A stretch of 64,000 bases of DNA from Candidatus Limnocylindrales bacterium. GTDB lineage: Bacteria; Desulfobacterota; Binatia; UBA1149; CAITLU01. Where the stretch lies: assembly GCA_035626395.1 (NCBI GenBank), contig DASPNR010000042.1, forward strand, positions 62,001 to 126,000, in the 5' to 3' direction. Below, piece by piece: positions 28,964 to 38,403 of the stretch. Made by a program: the position numbers and the translations under genes. The notes beneath the pieces are model-generated. The model had not been told where the DNA came from, did no database searches, and saw nothing but the letters and a program-made list of their open reading frames with translations. Each line of letters starts with the position of its first letter. Within the stretch, counting starts at the first letter, position 1.

Positions 28964-29998
28964 TCAGAGCCCGCCGCGGACCGCCCGCACCGGATTGGCG
29001 AACCCCTTCGATGTCGTCGACACGCCGCCGTCGGCAAAGTGGACATACCACCAGTTGACTGGCCCGGTGTGCTGGGTCGTCGAGGACCAGTGCGCTTGGA
29101 ATGGTGTGCAGCTGCAGCCCGGGTCGAGGAAGCTGCAGCCGACGCTGCATAGATTGAATGCGCCGAATGTGGCCGGGTGGCTGGTTCCGAGGTTGACCAG
29201 CGTCAGGAGCTCGGCCCTGTTCGGCAGCCGCCAGTCGGTGTAGCCGGCGAAGCTCGCGCCATTCAGCGCCGTGATTTTCGAGAAGGGATCCGTGCCAGGA
29301 TAGGTATTGTCCTTGTCATGCACGGTACCGTCATCGGACAGCTTCTCCCACATCAGGCCGGTGATGTTGTCGGTGATCGTGCCGTCGCCGTTGTCCGTGA
29401 AGCTGTGCGCCACACCGGCCTGGTACTCGCCATCCTGTCCCGTTCCCGCGCAGGGAATGATCGTGCCGGCGTTGGTGTAGCAGTTGGTCTGCCCCGTCTT
29501 CAGCGCGCCCAGTTTGCCCGCGCAGGTGCCGAGATCGTCGTCGCAATCGCCGAGATCCTGGTTGCAGGTCGACAGGTCGCCGGCACAGGTCACCGGATCG
29601 GATAGCAGCGGCGCGCCGGCGAGGGCGTCCTCCACCGATGTGATGCAGGCATCGAGGAAGTCCTGAACGTCGCTCTCGTCGCCGTTGCTGGGGCACGCGC
29701 CGTCGGCCTTGCCCTCGAGCGACTGCCACTTGTGCGAATACTTCTCCGTGCAGACCAGCACCGCCTCGTCGTAGCCGGCGGTGTCGATCTGCCCTCCCGC
29801 GACGAACTTCTGCTGCGCCTTGTGCATGCAGGCCGCGTATTTGCCGGCAGTGCCGTTCTTGCCGGCCTCGCACTTCTCGGCCGCGGTGGCGGCGATGGCC
29901 GGAGCGGCGGCTACGGTCAGAGCCGCCATGGCCGCCGCGACGATCCCCCAGTGCCGCGTGCGACCAACCAATGAGTTGCCCCTGCAGTTCGATTCCAT
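28964..29998 (-). CDS. Secreted DUF1566 (Lcl-like) domain protein
   Basis: A 344-residue exported protein. The N-terminus, after an Arg/His start, is a signal peptide (GIVAAAMAALTVAAAPAIA). The mature part begins with four Cys-containing helical segments (CEAGKNGTAGKYAACMHKAQ), then the repeated short CxxDLxxC turns. The C-terminal half holds the DUF1566 signature: DNGDGTITDNITGLMWEKL, then GYTDWRLPNRAELLTLVN and a final HFADGGVSTTSKGFANPVRA-type strand. This domain is common in large exported proteins; its role is not known, though related Lcl modules bind extracellular polymers. The start is supported by a GAGGAGA Shine-Dalgarno just before the ATG. Confidence 0.85.
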   Translation of the reverse strand: MESNCRGNSLVGRTRHWGIVAAAMAALTVAAAPAIAATAAEKCEAGKNGTAGKYAACMHKAQQKFVAGGQIDTAGYDEAVLVCTEKYSHKWQSLEGKADGACPSNGDESDVQDFLDACITSVEDALAGAPLLSDPVTCAGDLSTCNQDLGDCDDDLGTCAGKLGALKTGQTNCYTNAGTIIPCAGTGQDGEYQAGVAHSFTDNGDGTITDNITGLMWEKLSDDGTVHDKDNTYPGTDPFSKITALNGASFAGYTDWRLPNRAELLTLVNLGTSHPATFGAFNLCSVGCSFLDPGCSCTPFQAHWSSTTQHTGPVNWWYVHFADGGVSTTSKGFANPVRAVRGGL

Positions 29999-30283
29999 AT
30001 CTCTCCTCGCCCTTGTGTTTTCCCACACGCGACGGCCTTCGGGCACGGACCGTCGTCGCTGCGGCGGAGGCGCGGTTGCGCGGCTCCGATGCAACGCGCG
30101 CACCTTAGCGAGCCGCCGCCGCAGGCATTTGCGCGGTTTGGAGCTTGTCCGGAATTTGTCCGGATTTTGTGCGCCGGGCCTGTCGACCACGGCGTCGGGC
30201 ATGGGAATGGAGGCGCGACCTGGCGGGACCGCCGGGACGTAGTGACAGCCCGACGGGCCGAACCGGTCTGTCGAGGCCGTCCG

Positions 30284-32260
30284 CTACGCCGGACAGCTCA
30301 GCTCGATGTTCTGGCCCACCGCGGCCTTCAGGATGCGAAGGGCATCGCTGGCGGTGGTGCCGCCGGCGGAGTCGACGTTGCAGACCTGCGGAACGCAGGT
30401 TGCCTGACCGACCGCGGCGCGCAGCGTGAAAAGCGCGTCGCTGGCGGTGGGGTTGTTGCCGGGCGAGTTCGTCGGCTTGCCGCACGGCACCAGCTCGCAG
30501 TCGGCCGCGCAGCGCTCGCCGGGCGAGAAGGCGACGTTGCCGTCGTCACATTCCTCGGCGGCGCCGACGCTCCCGTCGCCGCAGACGTTGCAGTTGCCGC
30601 TGCCCAGGCACACGCCCTGCGTACAGGAATCCTCCTGCGTGCAGATGTTGCCGTCGTCGCACGGATCGCCCTCGTTGCCGGGGATGGAAACGCACTGGTC
30701 TTCCTCCTCCTCGCAGGCCCCTTCGAGGCAGGTGCCGTTGAAGAGGCTGCAGTCGCGCGGCGATCCCTCGCAGGCGCCTTGCGTGCAGAACGTAGAGACG
30801 GTGCAGAACAGATCATCGTCGCACGCCTGCCCTTCGTTGGCGGGCACCGAGACGCAGGCGTCATCCTGCTCGTCGCAGACGCCTTCGCCGCACGGTCCGT
30901 CGAGCCCGTCGCAGTCGACCGGCTCACCGGGCAGGCAGCCGGCATTCTCGTCGCACCGCTCCTGGCCGTTGCAGAAGAGGTTGTCGGCGCAGGCGGCATC
31001 GTTCTCGCTTGCCGTGCACGCATTGGCCTGCTCGTCGCACGAGTCGGTGGTGCAGGGGACGCCGTCGTCGCACGCGCGCGGCGTTCCGGTGCATGCGAAG
31101 TTCGTGCAGACGTCGTCGACGGTGCAGAACTGGCCGTCGTTGCAGCTCTCGGTCGTGGGCAGCTCGGTGCAGCCTTCCTGAAGGTCGCAGACGTTCTGCG
31201 TGCAAGGGTCGTCGTCGGCGCATTCGCCGTCATCGGCGGCATGCTGGCACGCTTCGTCGAAGCAGGTATCCAACGTGCAGTCGATCTCGTCGTCGCAGCA
31301 GCGTGGGTCCTCGACGGTCTCCCATCCAAGATCCGCCATCACGTCCAGCGTCAGCGCCAGATTCTGGTTCACGCCGACCAGGAACGGCTCCATCAGCTGG
31401 TTGGGCGTGATGTCGGTGTCGAAATGCGCCACCGAGGAGCCCGCCTCGTAGACGGCGGGTGCGTACATCTGGAGGCGGCCGTCGTTGCGGCGCCCGCTCG
31501 TGATGCTTCCGCTGCCGTGGCGCACGTTCGGGCCGAACCACAGCAGGTTGCCGTCATCGCGCATGGCGATCTTGCGCTGCGCATCCGACATCTGCGACAC
31601 GCGCCTGGGAGTGATTTGCGGGTCTTCCAGCCACAGGGTGAAGGCATCGTCCAAGCCATGAAACTTGCTGCCGGTGTTCGGGTCGAGCAGATCGAGAAAG
31701 CCGAGGCCGTGGCCGATCTCGTGAAGCACGACGCTCAGGAAGTCGACGTCGTCTCCGCTGTTGCCATCGAGGCCGTAGTAGAAATCGCGCGCACCGAGCA
31801 CCGTCGGGTTGTCGACGGCGCTGTTGAATTGGGCGTCGATCTCGGGGTCGGGCGTGCCCAGGCTGTCGAGGTCGATGCCTGCCATCTGGTTGGCCAGTGC
31901 CGAGGGATACCAGGTCGACGGGCGCTCGGCGCCGGCGAAGTCGCGCCACACCGACCATGGCGAAGCGCTGCCGAGAATCGCCGACATCGCGGTGCCGCCG
32001 AGGTTGTCGAACCTGGCCATGATCTGCACGGGGACGGTGCCGCCGAGCCTGTCGCCCCAGAGATCGGCGCCGTGCTGAAACGCGATCAGCCGCTGCGCGC
32101 CGCGCGTGGTCCCGGTGTTGCCGCCGACGGGGGCGACCACCGTGGCATCATTGAAGCCTTCGCCGGCACCGTCGCCGTTGACCACCGTGATGTTCAGCGC
32201 ATGGGCTGGAGCCACGAGCCAGACGCAAAAGGCGAATGTCAGGACGGAATTCCATCTCAC
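30284..32260 (-). CDS. Secreted metzincin-like zinc metalloprotease with Cys-rich repeats and dockerin-like C-terminus
   Basis: A 658-residue exported protein. The signal peptide is VRWNSVLTFAFCVWLVAPAHA, read as GTG start with AGGAGCC upstream. The catalytic domain has HEIGHGLGFLD (residues 180-190), the HExxHxxGxxD zinc motif of metzincins, and a later ITPNQLMEPFL Met-turn-like segment. From about residue 320, six or more Cys-rich repeats follow (CDDGNICTQEDSCTQGVC-type), then CGDGSVGAAEECDDGN (DUF4215-like). The last 60 residues carry two related helices, ASDALFTLRAAVGQ and ASDALRILKAAVGQ, separated by Cys and VDSAGGT. This is a dockerin-like module shared with three other secreted proteins here. 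It probably acts outside the cell; its substrate is unknown. Confidence 0.85.
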   Translation of the reverse strand: MRWNSVLTFAFCVWLVAPAHALNITVVNGDGAGEGFNDATVVAPVGGNTGTTRGAQRLIAFQHGADLWGDRLGGTVPVQIMARFDNLGGTAMSAILGSASPWSVWRDFAGAERPSTWYPSALANQMAGIDLDSLGTPDPEIDAQFNSAVDNPTVLGARDFYYGLDGNSGDDVDFLSVVLHEIGHGLGFLDLLDPNTGSKFHGLDDAFTLWLEDPQITPRRVSQMSDAQRKIAMRDDGNLLWFGPNVRHGSGSITSGRRNDGRLQMYAPAVYEAGSSVAHFDTDITPNQLMEPFLVGVNQNLALTLDVMADLGWETVEDPRCCDDEIDCTLDTCFDEACQHAADDGECADDDPCTQNVCDLQEGCTELPTTESCNDGQFCTVDDVCTNFACTGTPRACDDGVPCTTDSCDEQANACTASENDAACADNLFCNGQERCDENAGCLPGEPVDCDGLDGPCGEGVCDEQDDACVSVPANEGQACDDDLFCTVSTFCTQGACEGSPRDCSLFNGTCLEGACEEEEDQCVSIPGNEGDPCDDGNICTQEDSCTQGVCLGSGNCNVCGDGSVGAAEECDDGNVAFSPGERCAADCELVPCGKPTNSPGNNPTASDALFTLRAAVGQATCVPQVCNVDSAGGTTASDALRILKAAVGQNIELSCPA

Positions 32261-32347
32261 GTGGCTCCTACCTCCAGGACTGCAGCGACCTCTATCGCAG
32301 TCGAAGAGGCGGGCACAAGCGGCGGGAAGGCGTCGACCGCACCCGTG

Positions 32348-34627
32348 TCAGGTCTTGTGCCCGAGCGTGAAGTAGATCGTCGCGCCCTGATCGGCCGCGC
32401 CTTCGGCCCACACGCGTCCGCCGTGGATGCCGACGATGCGCTTGACGGTGGCCAGCCCGACGCCGTGCCCCTCGAATTCGCGCGGTGAATGCAGGCGCTG
32501 GAACGGCGTGAACAGGCGGCTGGCCTGCGAGGGGTCGAAGCCGACGCCGTCGTCGCGGACGTAGAACACCCGCTCGTCGCCCACCTGCACCGATGCCAGC
32601 TCGATGCGCGCGCTGTCGTGCGTGCCCGTGAATTTCCAGCTGTTGCGCAGCAGGTTGTCGAGCAGCACCTCCAGCAGGCGCGGCTCGCCTTCCACGCGCA
32701 GGTCGGGCTCGATGACGAACTCGACGCGGCGCTGCGGCTCCGAGGCCGCCAGCGCATCGGCCAGCGAGCGGGCGATGGCGCTGAGGTCGACGCTCTCGCG
32801 GCGCGGCTCCGAGCGCGCGATGCGCGACAGCGTCAGCAGTGCGTCGATCAGCTCGCCCATGCGCTGGCAGGTCGCACGCACGCGCTCGAGCACTGCGCGG
32901 GCTTCGGCGGACAGGCCTGCCGCATGATCCTCGACCAGGATGCGGCTGAAGCCGTCGATGCCCCGCAGTGGCGCGCGCAGGTCGTGCGAGACGGCATGGC
33001 TGAAGGCCTCGAGCTCGCGATTGGCGGCCTCCAGCTGCGCCGTGCGCTGCACGACGCGCTGCTCGAGCTCCTCGTGCGCGTTGCGGCGCCGCTCCTCGGT
33101 CCGCCGCCGCTCGATCGCCGCTGCGAGGATCTCGCCGACCATGCGCAGCAGGCCGACGACCGAGTCGGGCCACTCGCGGCCCCGCGAGCTGTCGACGAAG
33201 GAAGCGAAGCCCAGCACTCTGCCGCCTTGCAGGAGCGGGACGGCCACACCGCTGAGCACGCCGCGCATCTGCAGGTATTGTCTTTCGGCCGAGTCCTCGG
33301 GCAGGTCGGCTCCGCCGTTGCGAACGACGACGGGTTCCGCGAGCTCGAATGCCTTCATCCAGCGCGGGAACGAAGGCCGCACCAGCTCGCGCGACTCGGC
33401 CACGTTGGAGTCGTCGTTCTTGTGCCAGCGATGCACCAGGCGCGTGGAGTCGGGCCTGTCCTCGGCCTCCATCCACACCCCGCAGCGATCCACGCCCAGC
33501 ACCTCGCCGACTTCGCGCAGCGCCTCATCGATCGCCTTGTCGATGCGGGCGGCCGGAATCGCGATGAAGCGTGTGGACAGCAGCGTGATCAGTCGCGACA
33601 GCCGGTTGCGTTCGGCGAGCTCGGCCTCGGCCCGCTTGCGCTCGGTCACGTCGACCGCGAAGACGAGGAACCGGTCGTGCTGACCGTGAGCGAGCGCCAG
33701 GCCGAGCAGCACCGAGATGCGCGAGCCGTCGCGCCGATACATGTCCTGCTCCCAAGGATCGCAGTGCCCGGTGCGCTCGAGCTGCTCGACGGCCGCCGCG
33801 GTCAGCGGCTGGTACTCGGCCGGCGTCATCACGTCCCAGCGCATCCTGCCGCGCTCCAGATCCTCTTGGTCGTAGCCCGACACCGCCAGAGCCACATCGT
33901 TGGCCTCGTGCACGCGCCCGGTGCGATCGGCCACGAGCAGGCCGAGCACGCCGGCCTCGAGCAGACGGTTCAGGCGCGCCTCGCTGCGTTCCAGATCGCG
34001 CTGATGGCGGCGCCGCTCGAATGCATTGCGCAGCATGTCGGCGGCGAGCTGGAACAGCGGTATGAGGTCCTCGCCCCAGCTCGCCTGGAAGCCGTGGGTG
34101 GCAAAGCCGGCCCAGCCGATCAGAACGCCATCGCTGTCGCGCACCGGAAACGCGGCCAGCGAACGGACTCCGTAGCCGCGCCAGATTTCCGCTTCACGGC
34201 GGGCCTCGGGCGGCGCGGCCGACACGTCGGGCAGCCACAGCGACTCGCCATGCTCGAAGCGCGCCTTGGACCAGGAGGAGTTGCGGCTGTGCGTGATGCG
34301 CGAGCGGATCGATGGCAGGCCTGGCGCAACCCATTCGTGCGTCACCAGCCATTGGCCGGTCTCCGGCTGCAGGCTCGACAGGATCGCGCGCTCGGCGCCG
34401 GCGAATGCCGCGATGCCCTCCAGCGCGCGCTCGATCCCGGCGTCCATCTCGTCGGTGGAGAGGCCGATGAAGTCGGTGCACAGCTCGGCCATCAGTTCCT
34501 GGAAGGCCAGGTGGCGGCGGATCGCTTCCTCGTTTCCGCCGGTGTGCTCGAGCACCCGGCGGACCCACGCGCGAGTGGATTCGAGCACGCCCGTGATCGG
34601 CGTCAGAACGGTGTCGTGGTCGTTCAC
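32348..34627 (-). CDS. GAF-PAS-GAF sensor histidine kinase
   Basis: A 759-residue soluble kinase with no membrane segments. The order is GAF (about 40-205), PAS (about 215-330, ending in VDVTERKRAEAEL), a second GAF (about 340-505), coiled coil, HisKA with the phospho-acceptor His548 in FSHAVSHDLRAPLRGID, and HATPase. The HATPase has N box LLDNLLRNSWKFTG, G1 VRDDGVGFD and G2 EGHGVGLATVKRIV. It senses a cytosolic signal and should phosphorylate a response regulator, but none is adjacent. The start is GTG at 34627, which overlaps the stop of the upstream kinase (GTGA), so the two are translationally coupled. In-frame upstream sequence lies inside that gene and was rejected. Confidence 0.9.
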   Translation of the reverse strand: MNDHDTVLTPITGVLESTRAWVRRVLEHTGGNEEAIRRHLAFQELMAELCTDFIGLSTDEMDAGIERALEGIAAFAGAERAILSSLQPETGQWLVTHEWVAPGLPSIRSRITHSRNSSWSKARFEHGESLWLPDVSAAPPEARREAEIWRGYGVRSLAAFPVRDSDGVLIGWAGFATHGFQASWGEDLIPLFQLAADMLRNAFERRRHQRDLERSEARLNRLLEAGVLGLLVADRTGRVHEANDVALAVSGYDQEDLERGRMRWDVMTPAEYQPLTAAAVEQLERTGHCDPWEQDMYRRDGSRISVLLGLALAHGQHDRFLVFAVDVTERKRAEAELAERNRLSRLITLLSTRFIAIPAARIDKAIDEALREVGEVLGVDRCGVWMEAEDRPDSTRLVHRWHKNDDSNVAESRELVRPSFPRWMKAFELAEPVVVRNGGADLPEDSAERQYLQMRGVLSGVAVPLLQGGRVLGFASFVDSSRGREWPDSVVGLLRMVGEILAAAIERRRTEERRRNAHEELEQRVVQRTAQLEAANRELEAFSHAVSHDLRAPLRGIDGFSRILVEDHAAGLSAEARAVLERVRATCQRMGELIDALLTLSRIARSEPRRESVDLSAIARSLADALAASEPQRRVEFVIEPDLRVEGEPRLLEVLLDNLLRNSWKFTGTHDSARIELASVQVGDERVFYVRDDGVGFDPSQASRLFTPFQRLHSPREFEGHGVGLATVKRIVGIHGGRVWAEGAADQGATIYFTLGHKT

Positions 34628-36861
34628 GCCGCCGACCCGTGAGGCTTGCCTAGCGTGAAGAAGACGATCGCGCCGCGATTGAGCTCGCCGTCGGCCCACG
34701 CCTGCCCGCCATGCATGCGGACGATGCGCTGGACGGTGGCAAGGCCGATGCCGTGGCCCTCGTACTCGTCCATGCCGTGCAGGCGCTGGAAGGCGCCGAA
34801 GAGCTTGTCGGCATACTCGGCATCGAAGCCGACGCCGTTGTCTCGTACGAAGAACGGGCCTTCGGGAGCGTCGCCGAAGCGGCCGACCTCGATCATCGTC
34901 TGCGCCCTCTGGCGCGTGAACTTCCAGGCGTTGTCGATCAGCTGGTCCAGCGCGATGCGCAGAAGGCGCGGGTGGCCCTTGACCATGATGGCCTGCGGAA
35001 CGCGCACCTCGACCTTGCGCTCGGGCTCCGCGGCGGCGCGCTCGACCAGCAGCTCCCTGGCCAGCGTGGCCAGATTGACCTCGTGCCATTCGAGTTCGGT
35101 GCGCACCACGCGCGAGAGCTGCAGCAGCCCGTCGATGAGATGTCCCATGCGCCGCGTGGCGTGCATCATGCGGTCGATGAGCCGGCGTGCCGTGGCGTCG
35201 AGCTCGTCGCCGTAGTCTTCCAGAAGCACGTGGCTGAGACCGTCGATGGTACGCAGCGGTGCACGCAGATCGTGCGAGACCGAGTAGGCGAACGCCTCGA
35301 GCTCGGCGTTGCTCGCCTCGAGCTGACTGCGGCGCTGGTGAACGCGGCGCTCGAGCGCGGCTTCGGCGGCGCGAATGTCCTCTTCGGCGCGCCGGCGCTC
35401 CAGCGCGTTGGCGACGATGTCGCAGAAGACGCGCAGCAGCGCCAGCTGCTCGTCACTGATGCGTCGCGGCTCGATCGTGACGAACACGATGAGGCCGCGC
35501 AGCGCTCCGCCCGGGTTGAGCGGAATGGCCACGATGCCCTCGATGTTGTGTTCGCGCAGGAGCGCGCGCTCGGCTTCGGCCTGCGGCGGCAGTGCCGACG
35601 GCGTCGGCGTGTAGACCGTGCGGCCCGAGCGCAGGCGGTCGCGCCACCACGGCAGCCGTGCCAGCGCCAGGCCGTGCACCGCCAGGATCTTCTTCTCGGT
35701 CGGATCGCGCTTCCATGCGCTTCGGAGCGAGGCCGCATCATTGGGCCCGCTCATTTCGTAGAGGCCGATGCGATCGAAGCCGAAGACGCTGCCGACTTCG
35801 GCCAGCGCCTCGGTGACGGCGTCCTCGATGGCGGCGGCCGGCAGATTGATGAGGCGCTGCGAAAGGGAGGAGTGGAGGCGGTCGAGCTGGTTGCGCCGCT
35901 CCAGCTCCTGCTGCGCGCGGCGGCGGCCGCTCAGATCGATGCACAGCGAGAGCAGGTCCGAGGAGTAGGGCTCCAGCGACGCCAGCGTGGCCAGGATCGG
36001 AATCCGCGTGCCGTCGGGCTGCACGACCTCCTTCTCCCAGGGCAGCACGCGTCCGGCGCGCTCGATGATGCTCAGCGCCTTCAGGTCGAAGGACTGATGC
36101 TCGGGCGCCGTCACGTCGGCCGACAGGACCGTCCCGGCCGCGACCTCCTCGGCCGTGCGCCCGAGCATGCGCAGTCCCGCCTCGTTGCTCTCGCGGATGC
36201 GGCCGTCGCTGCGATCGACGACGAAGACGCCGACGACGTTGCAGTCGCAGAGGCTGCGCCAGCGCGCCTCGTTGATGCGCAGCGTCTGCTGCGACCTGTT
36301 GCGGCTCAGCGCGTAGGCCATCATGCGGCCCGGCAGCTCCATGAGCGCCTCGAAGTCGGTGGGCCATCCCTGGCTGCGCGGCTCCCGGGACGCCACGCCG
36401 GCAAAGCCGAGCAGATCACCGGCGACATAGATCGGCAGCAGGTAGACCGCGTTCAGGCCGATGCTGCGCATCAGTTCCTTCTCACCCTGCGCGGAGGCGG
36501 GAAGACGGTCCAGACTCGGGATGTTCATGGGGCGCCGCTGCTCGAACTCGGCCACGGCCCACGGAAAAGGAGAGATGTGCTCGAGCTGCCCGCGCAGCGG
36601 CCAGAGCTCCTCCGCGAACCACTCGTGCGTCACGCTCCAGCGGCGGTACTCGTCCTCGAACAGGCAGAGGACCGCGCGGTCGCTACCGGCGAAGTGCCCG
36701 ATGGCCGACAAGGTGTCGTCGACGGCGGCATCGACCTGGTCGGGCGACAGCGCGATGAAGCGGGTCCCGAGCGCAGCGAGCAGGCTGCGCAGCTCGAGCT
36801 GACGCTCGAGCGAAGCGCTGGCGGACGGCGTTGCGCCCTTCATGGATGCTTCCAGGGACAT
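34624..36861 (-). CDS. GAF-PAS-GAF sensor histidine kinase (paralog of the coupled downstream kinase)
   Basis: A 745-residue kinase with the same domain order as its downstream neighbour. The first GAF has DRAVLCLFEDEYRRWSVTHE near residue 75-95, where the other kinase has ERAILSSLQPETGQWLVTHE. PAS, a second GAF and the kinase core follow: His in YSVSHDLRAPLRTIDGL, N box DQLIDNAWKFTR, G1 VRDNGVGFD and G2 YEGHGIGLATVQRIV. All catalytic boxes are intact. The start used is the ATG before SLEASMKG; a second in-frame ATG lies six codons later. Identity across the pair indicates a local tandem duplication followed by divergence in the sensor domains. No response regulator is adjacent. Confidence 0.88.
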   Translation of the reverse strand: MSLEASMKGATPSASASLERQLELRSLLAALGTRFIALSPDQVDAAVDDTLSAIGHFAGSDRAVLCLFEDEYRRWSVTHEWFAEELWPLRGQLEHISPFPWAVAEFEQRRPMNIPSLDRLPASAQGEKELMRSIGLNAVYLLPIYVAGDLLGFAGVASREPRSQGWPTDFEALMELPGRMMAYALSRNRSQQTLRINEARWRSLCDCNVVGVFVVDRSDGRIRESNEAGLRMLGRTAEEVAAGTVLSADVTAPEHQSFDLKALSIIERAGRVLPWEKEVVQPDGTRIPILATLASLEPYSSDLLSLCIDLSGRRRAQQELERRNQLDRLHSSLSQRLINLPAAAIEDAVTEALAEVGSVFGFDRIGLYEMSGPNDAASLRSAWKRDPTEKKILAVHGLALARLPWWRDRLRSGRTVYTPTPSALPPQAEAERALLREHNIEGIVAIPLNPGGALRGLIVFVTIEPRRISDEQLALLRVFCDIVANALERRRAEEDIRAAEAALERRVHQRRSQLEASNAELEAFAYSVSHDLRAPLRTIDGLSHVLLEDYGDELDATARRLIDRMMHATRRMGHLIDGLLQLSRVVRTELEWHEVNLATLARELLVERAAAEPERKVEVRVPQAIMVKGHPRLLRIALDQLIDNAWKFTRQRAQTMIEVGRFGDAPEGPFFVRDNGVGFDAEYADKLFGAFQRLHGMDEYEGHGIGLATVQRIVRMHGGQAWADGELNRGAIVFFTLGKPHGSAA

Positions 36862-37123
36862 CGTGACGGCGAAGTCTGCCCGTGTACTCTTCGAAGCCGC
36901 ATCCGTGAGGCCAGACCGGCGCGCCACGACCTCTCCCAACGGCGTGCGATGGTCGCGACGAGATCACGGAATAAACCTTCACGTGCCACCCGACACAAGC
37001 CGAAATGGGCGGCGGGCCTGCGAAATCGGCGGCATCGGCGGCAGCCGATCGGGCAGCCGGCGCACGGCCGCCGGCCACGCCGCCGACTTTCCTTTCTCCT
37101 CCCGCCCCGGTATCTAGCGCCGC

Positions 37124-38215
37124 ATGAAAGCAGCCCTCTTCGTCGCCAACAACGAGCCTTTGAGCGTGGAAGACGTGACCCTGGACGCGCCGGCGCAGCC
37201 CGGCGAGGTTCATGTCCAGTGGAAGGCGAGCGGCGTATGCCACTCCGACCTTTCGATCTGGGAGGGCAAGCTTCCCATCCCGCCCGGCTGCATCCTCGGA
37301 CACGAGGGCGCCGGCGTCGTCGTCTCCGCCGTCGAGAGCAAGACCGGCCTCAAGCCCGGCGACCACGTCATCGGCAGCTTCGTACCGACGTGCGGCGAGT
37401 GCTTCTTCTGCAAGAACGGCCAACCGTTCGTCTGTCAGCAGGGACAGATGATCGGCATGAGCCGCATGCCGTTCGTTCGCAGTGACGGCCAGCGTTTCTT
37501 CGGCGCGGTGGGGGGGCTGGCCACGTTCGCCGAAGAATCGGTGGTTCACGAGGCCGCGCTGGTCAAGATTCCCAACGACTTTCCTCTGCAGCAGGCCTGC
37601 CTCGTCGGATGCGGCGTGACCACGGGCGTCGGCGCGGCTTTGAACGCTGCCAAGGTCACGCAGGGATCGACCGTGGCCGTCATCGGATGCGGCGGCGTCG
37701 GCACCTCGGTCATCCAGGGCGCTCGCATCGCCGGCGCATCGACGATCATCGCCATCGATCTCAACGAGGCCAAGCGTGCCTCGGCCACGCGCTTCGGCGC
37801 CACGCACTCGGTCGACCCTGCCGTCAACGATCCAATCGCCTTCGTGCAGGAGCTGACCGGCGCGCGCGGCGCCGACTTCGTCTTCGAAGTGGTGGGCCAT
37901 CCCAAGCTCCAGCGGCAGGCGTACGACATGACGCGCCCCGGCGGCGTCTGCTGCCTGGTCGGCGTGCCCAACCTGACCGACGAGGTCAGCTTCCCTGCCG
38001 CCATGATCGCGCTGCAGAACAAGAGCATCGTCGGCACCATCTACGGCAGCGCCGACGTGCGCACCGATTTCGTACGCTTCGTCAACTTCGCCAAGAACGG
38101 CGACCTGGACCTCTCGAGCATGGTGTCGCGCACGATCAGGCTGAGCGACATCAACGATGCGTTCAAGGAGATGAATTCGGGGGATGCGATCCGGTCGGTC
38201 ATCCTCTACGACTAG
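37124..38215 (+). CDS. Zinc-dependent alcohol dehydrogenase, class III-like
   Basis: A 363-residue medium-chain dehydrogenase. The catalytic zinc ligands are seen in SGVCHSDLSIWEG and GHEGAGVVV (Cys, His and Glu). The structural zinc site is CGECFFCKNGQPFVC, four Cys in the usual spacing. The Rossmann dinucleotide site is VAVIGCGGVGTSVIQGARI, followed by DLNEAKRASATRFGAT with the acidic residue that prefers NAD(H). CGVTTGVGAALN matches the class III/long-chain alcohol dehydrogenase group. It oxidises primary alcohols or thiol adducts to aldehydes with NAD; the substrate is not determined. It is divergent from the kinase pair, with 262 bases between them. Confidence 0.93.
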   Translation: MKAALFVANNEPLSVEDVTLDAPAQPGEVHVQWKASGVCHSDLSIWEGKLPIPPGCILGHEGAGVVVSAVESKTGLKPGDHVIGSFVPTCGECFFCKNGQPFVCQQGQMIGMSRMPFVRSDGQRFFGAVGGLATFAEESVVHEAALVKIPNDFPLQQACLVGCGVTTGVGAALNAAKVTQGSTVAVIGCGGVGTSVIQGARIAGASTIIAIDLNEAKRASATRFGATHSVDPAVNDPIAFVQELTGARGADFVFEVVGHPKLQRQAYDMTRPGGVCCLVGVPNLTDEVSFPAAMIALQNKSIVGTIYGSADVRTDFVRFVNFAKNGDLDLSSMVSRTIRLSDINDAFKEMNSGDAIRSVILYD

Positions 38216-38250
38216 AGAGTGGCGTTGCGGGTCGATCACCGACGGCCGCC

Positions 38251-38343
38251 GCTAGCGGCGCATCCGCTGCGTTGCGTGGCTCGTCCTTCGCTCCAGCGGG
38301 CCTCCAGCCCGCTTACGCTCATTCCTCGCCACGCGCCTTGCAT
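38251..38343. repeat. REP-like dispersed repeat, copy A
   Basis: A ~93-base segment between the dehydrogenase and the GT2 gene. It starts GCTAGCGGCGCATCCGCTGC and includes GCGGGCCTCCAGCCCGC. It closely matches the two repeat units near 55845-56090. Two short palindromes are visible: AGCGG-CGCAT-CCGCT and GCGGGC-CTCCA-GCCCGC. It is noncoding. Confidence 0.75.
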
Positions 38344-38403
38344 CTCGCCCACTCTCGACGGCCGCGCTCGGATGTTGGAGCGTGCGGTGCGGGGCCGCCT
38401 CTG

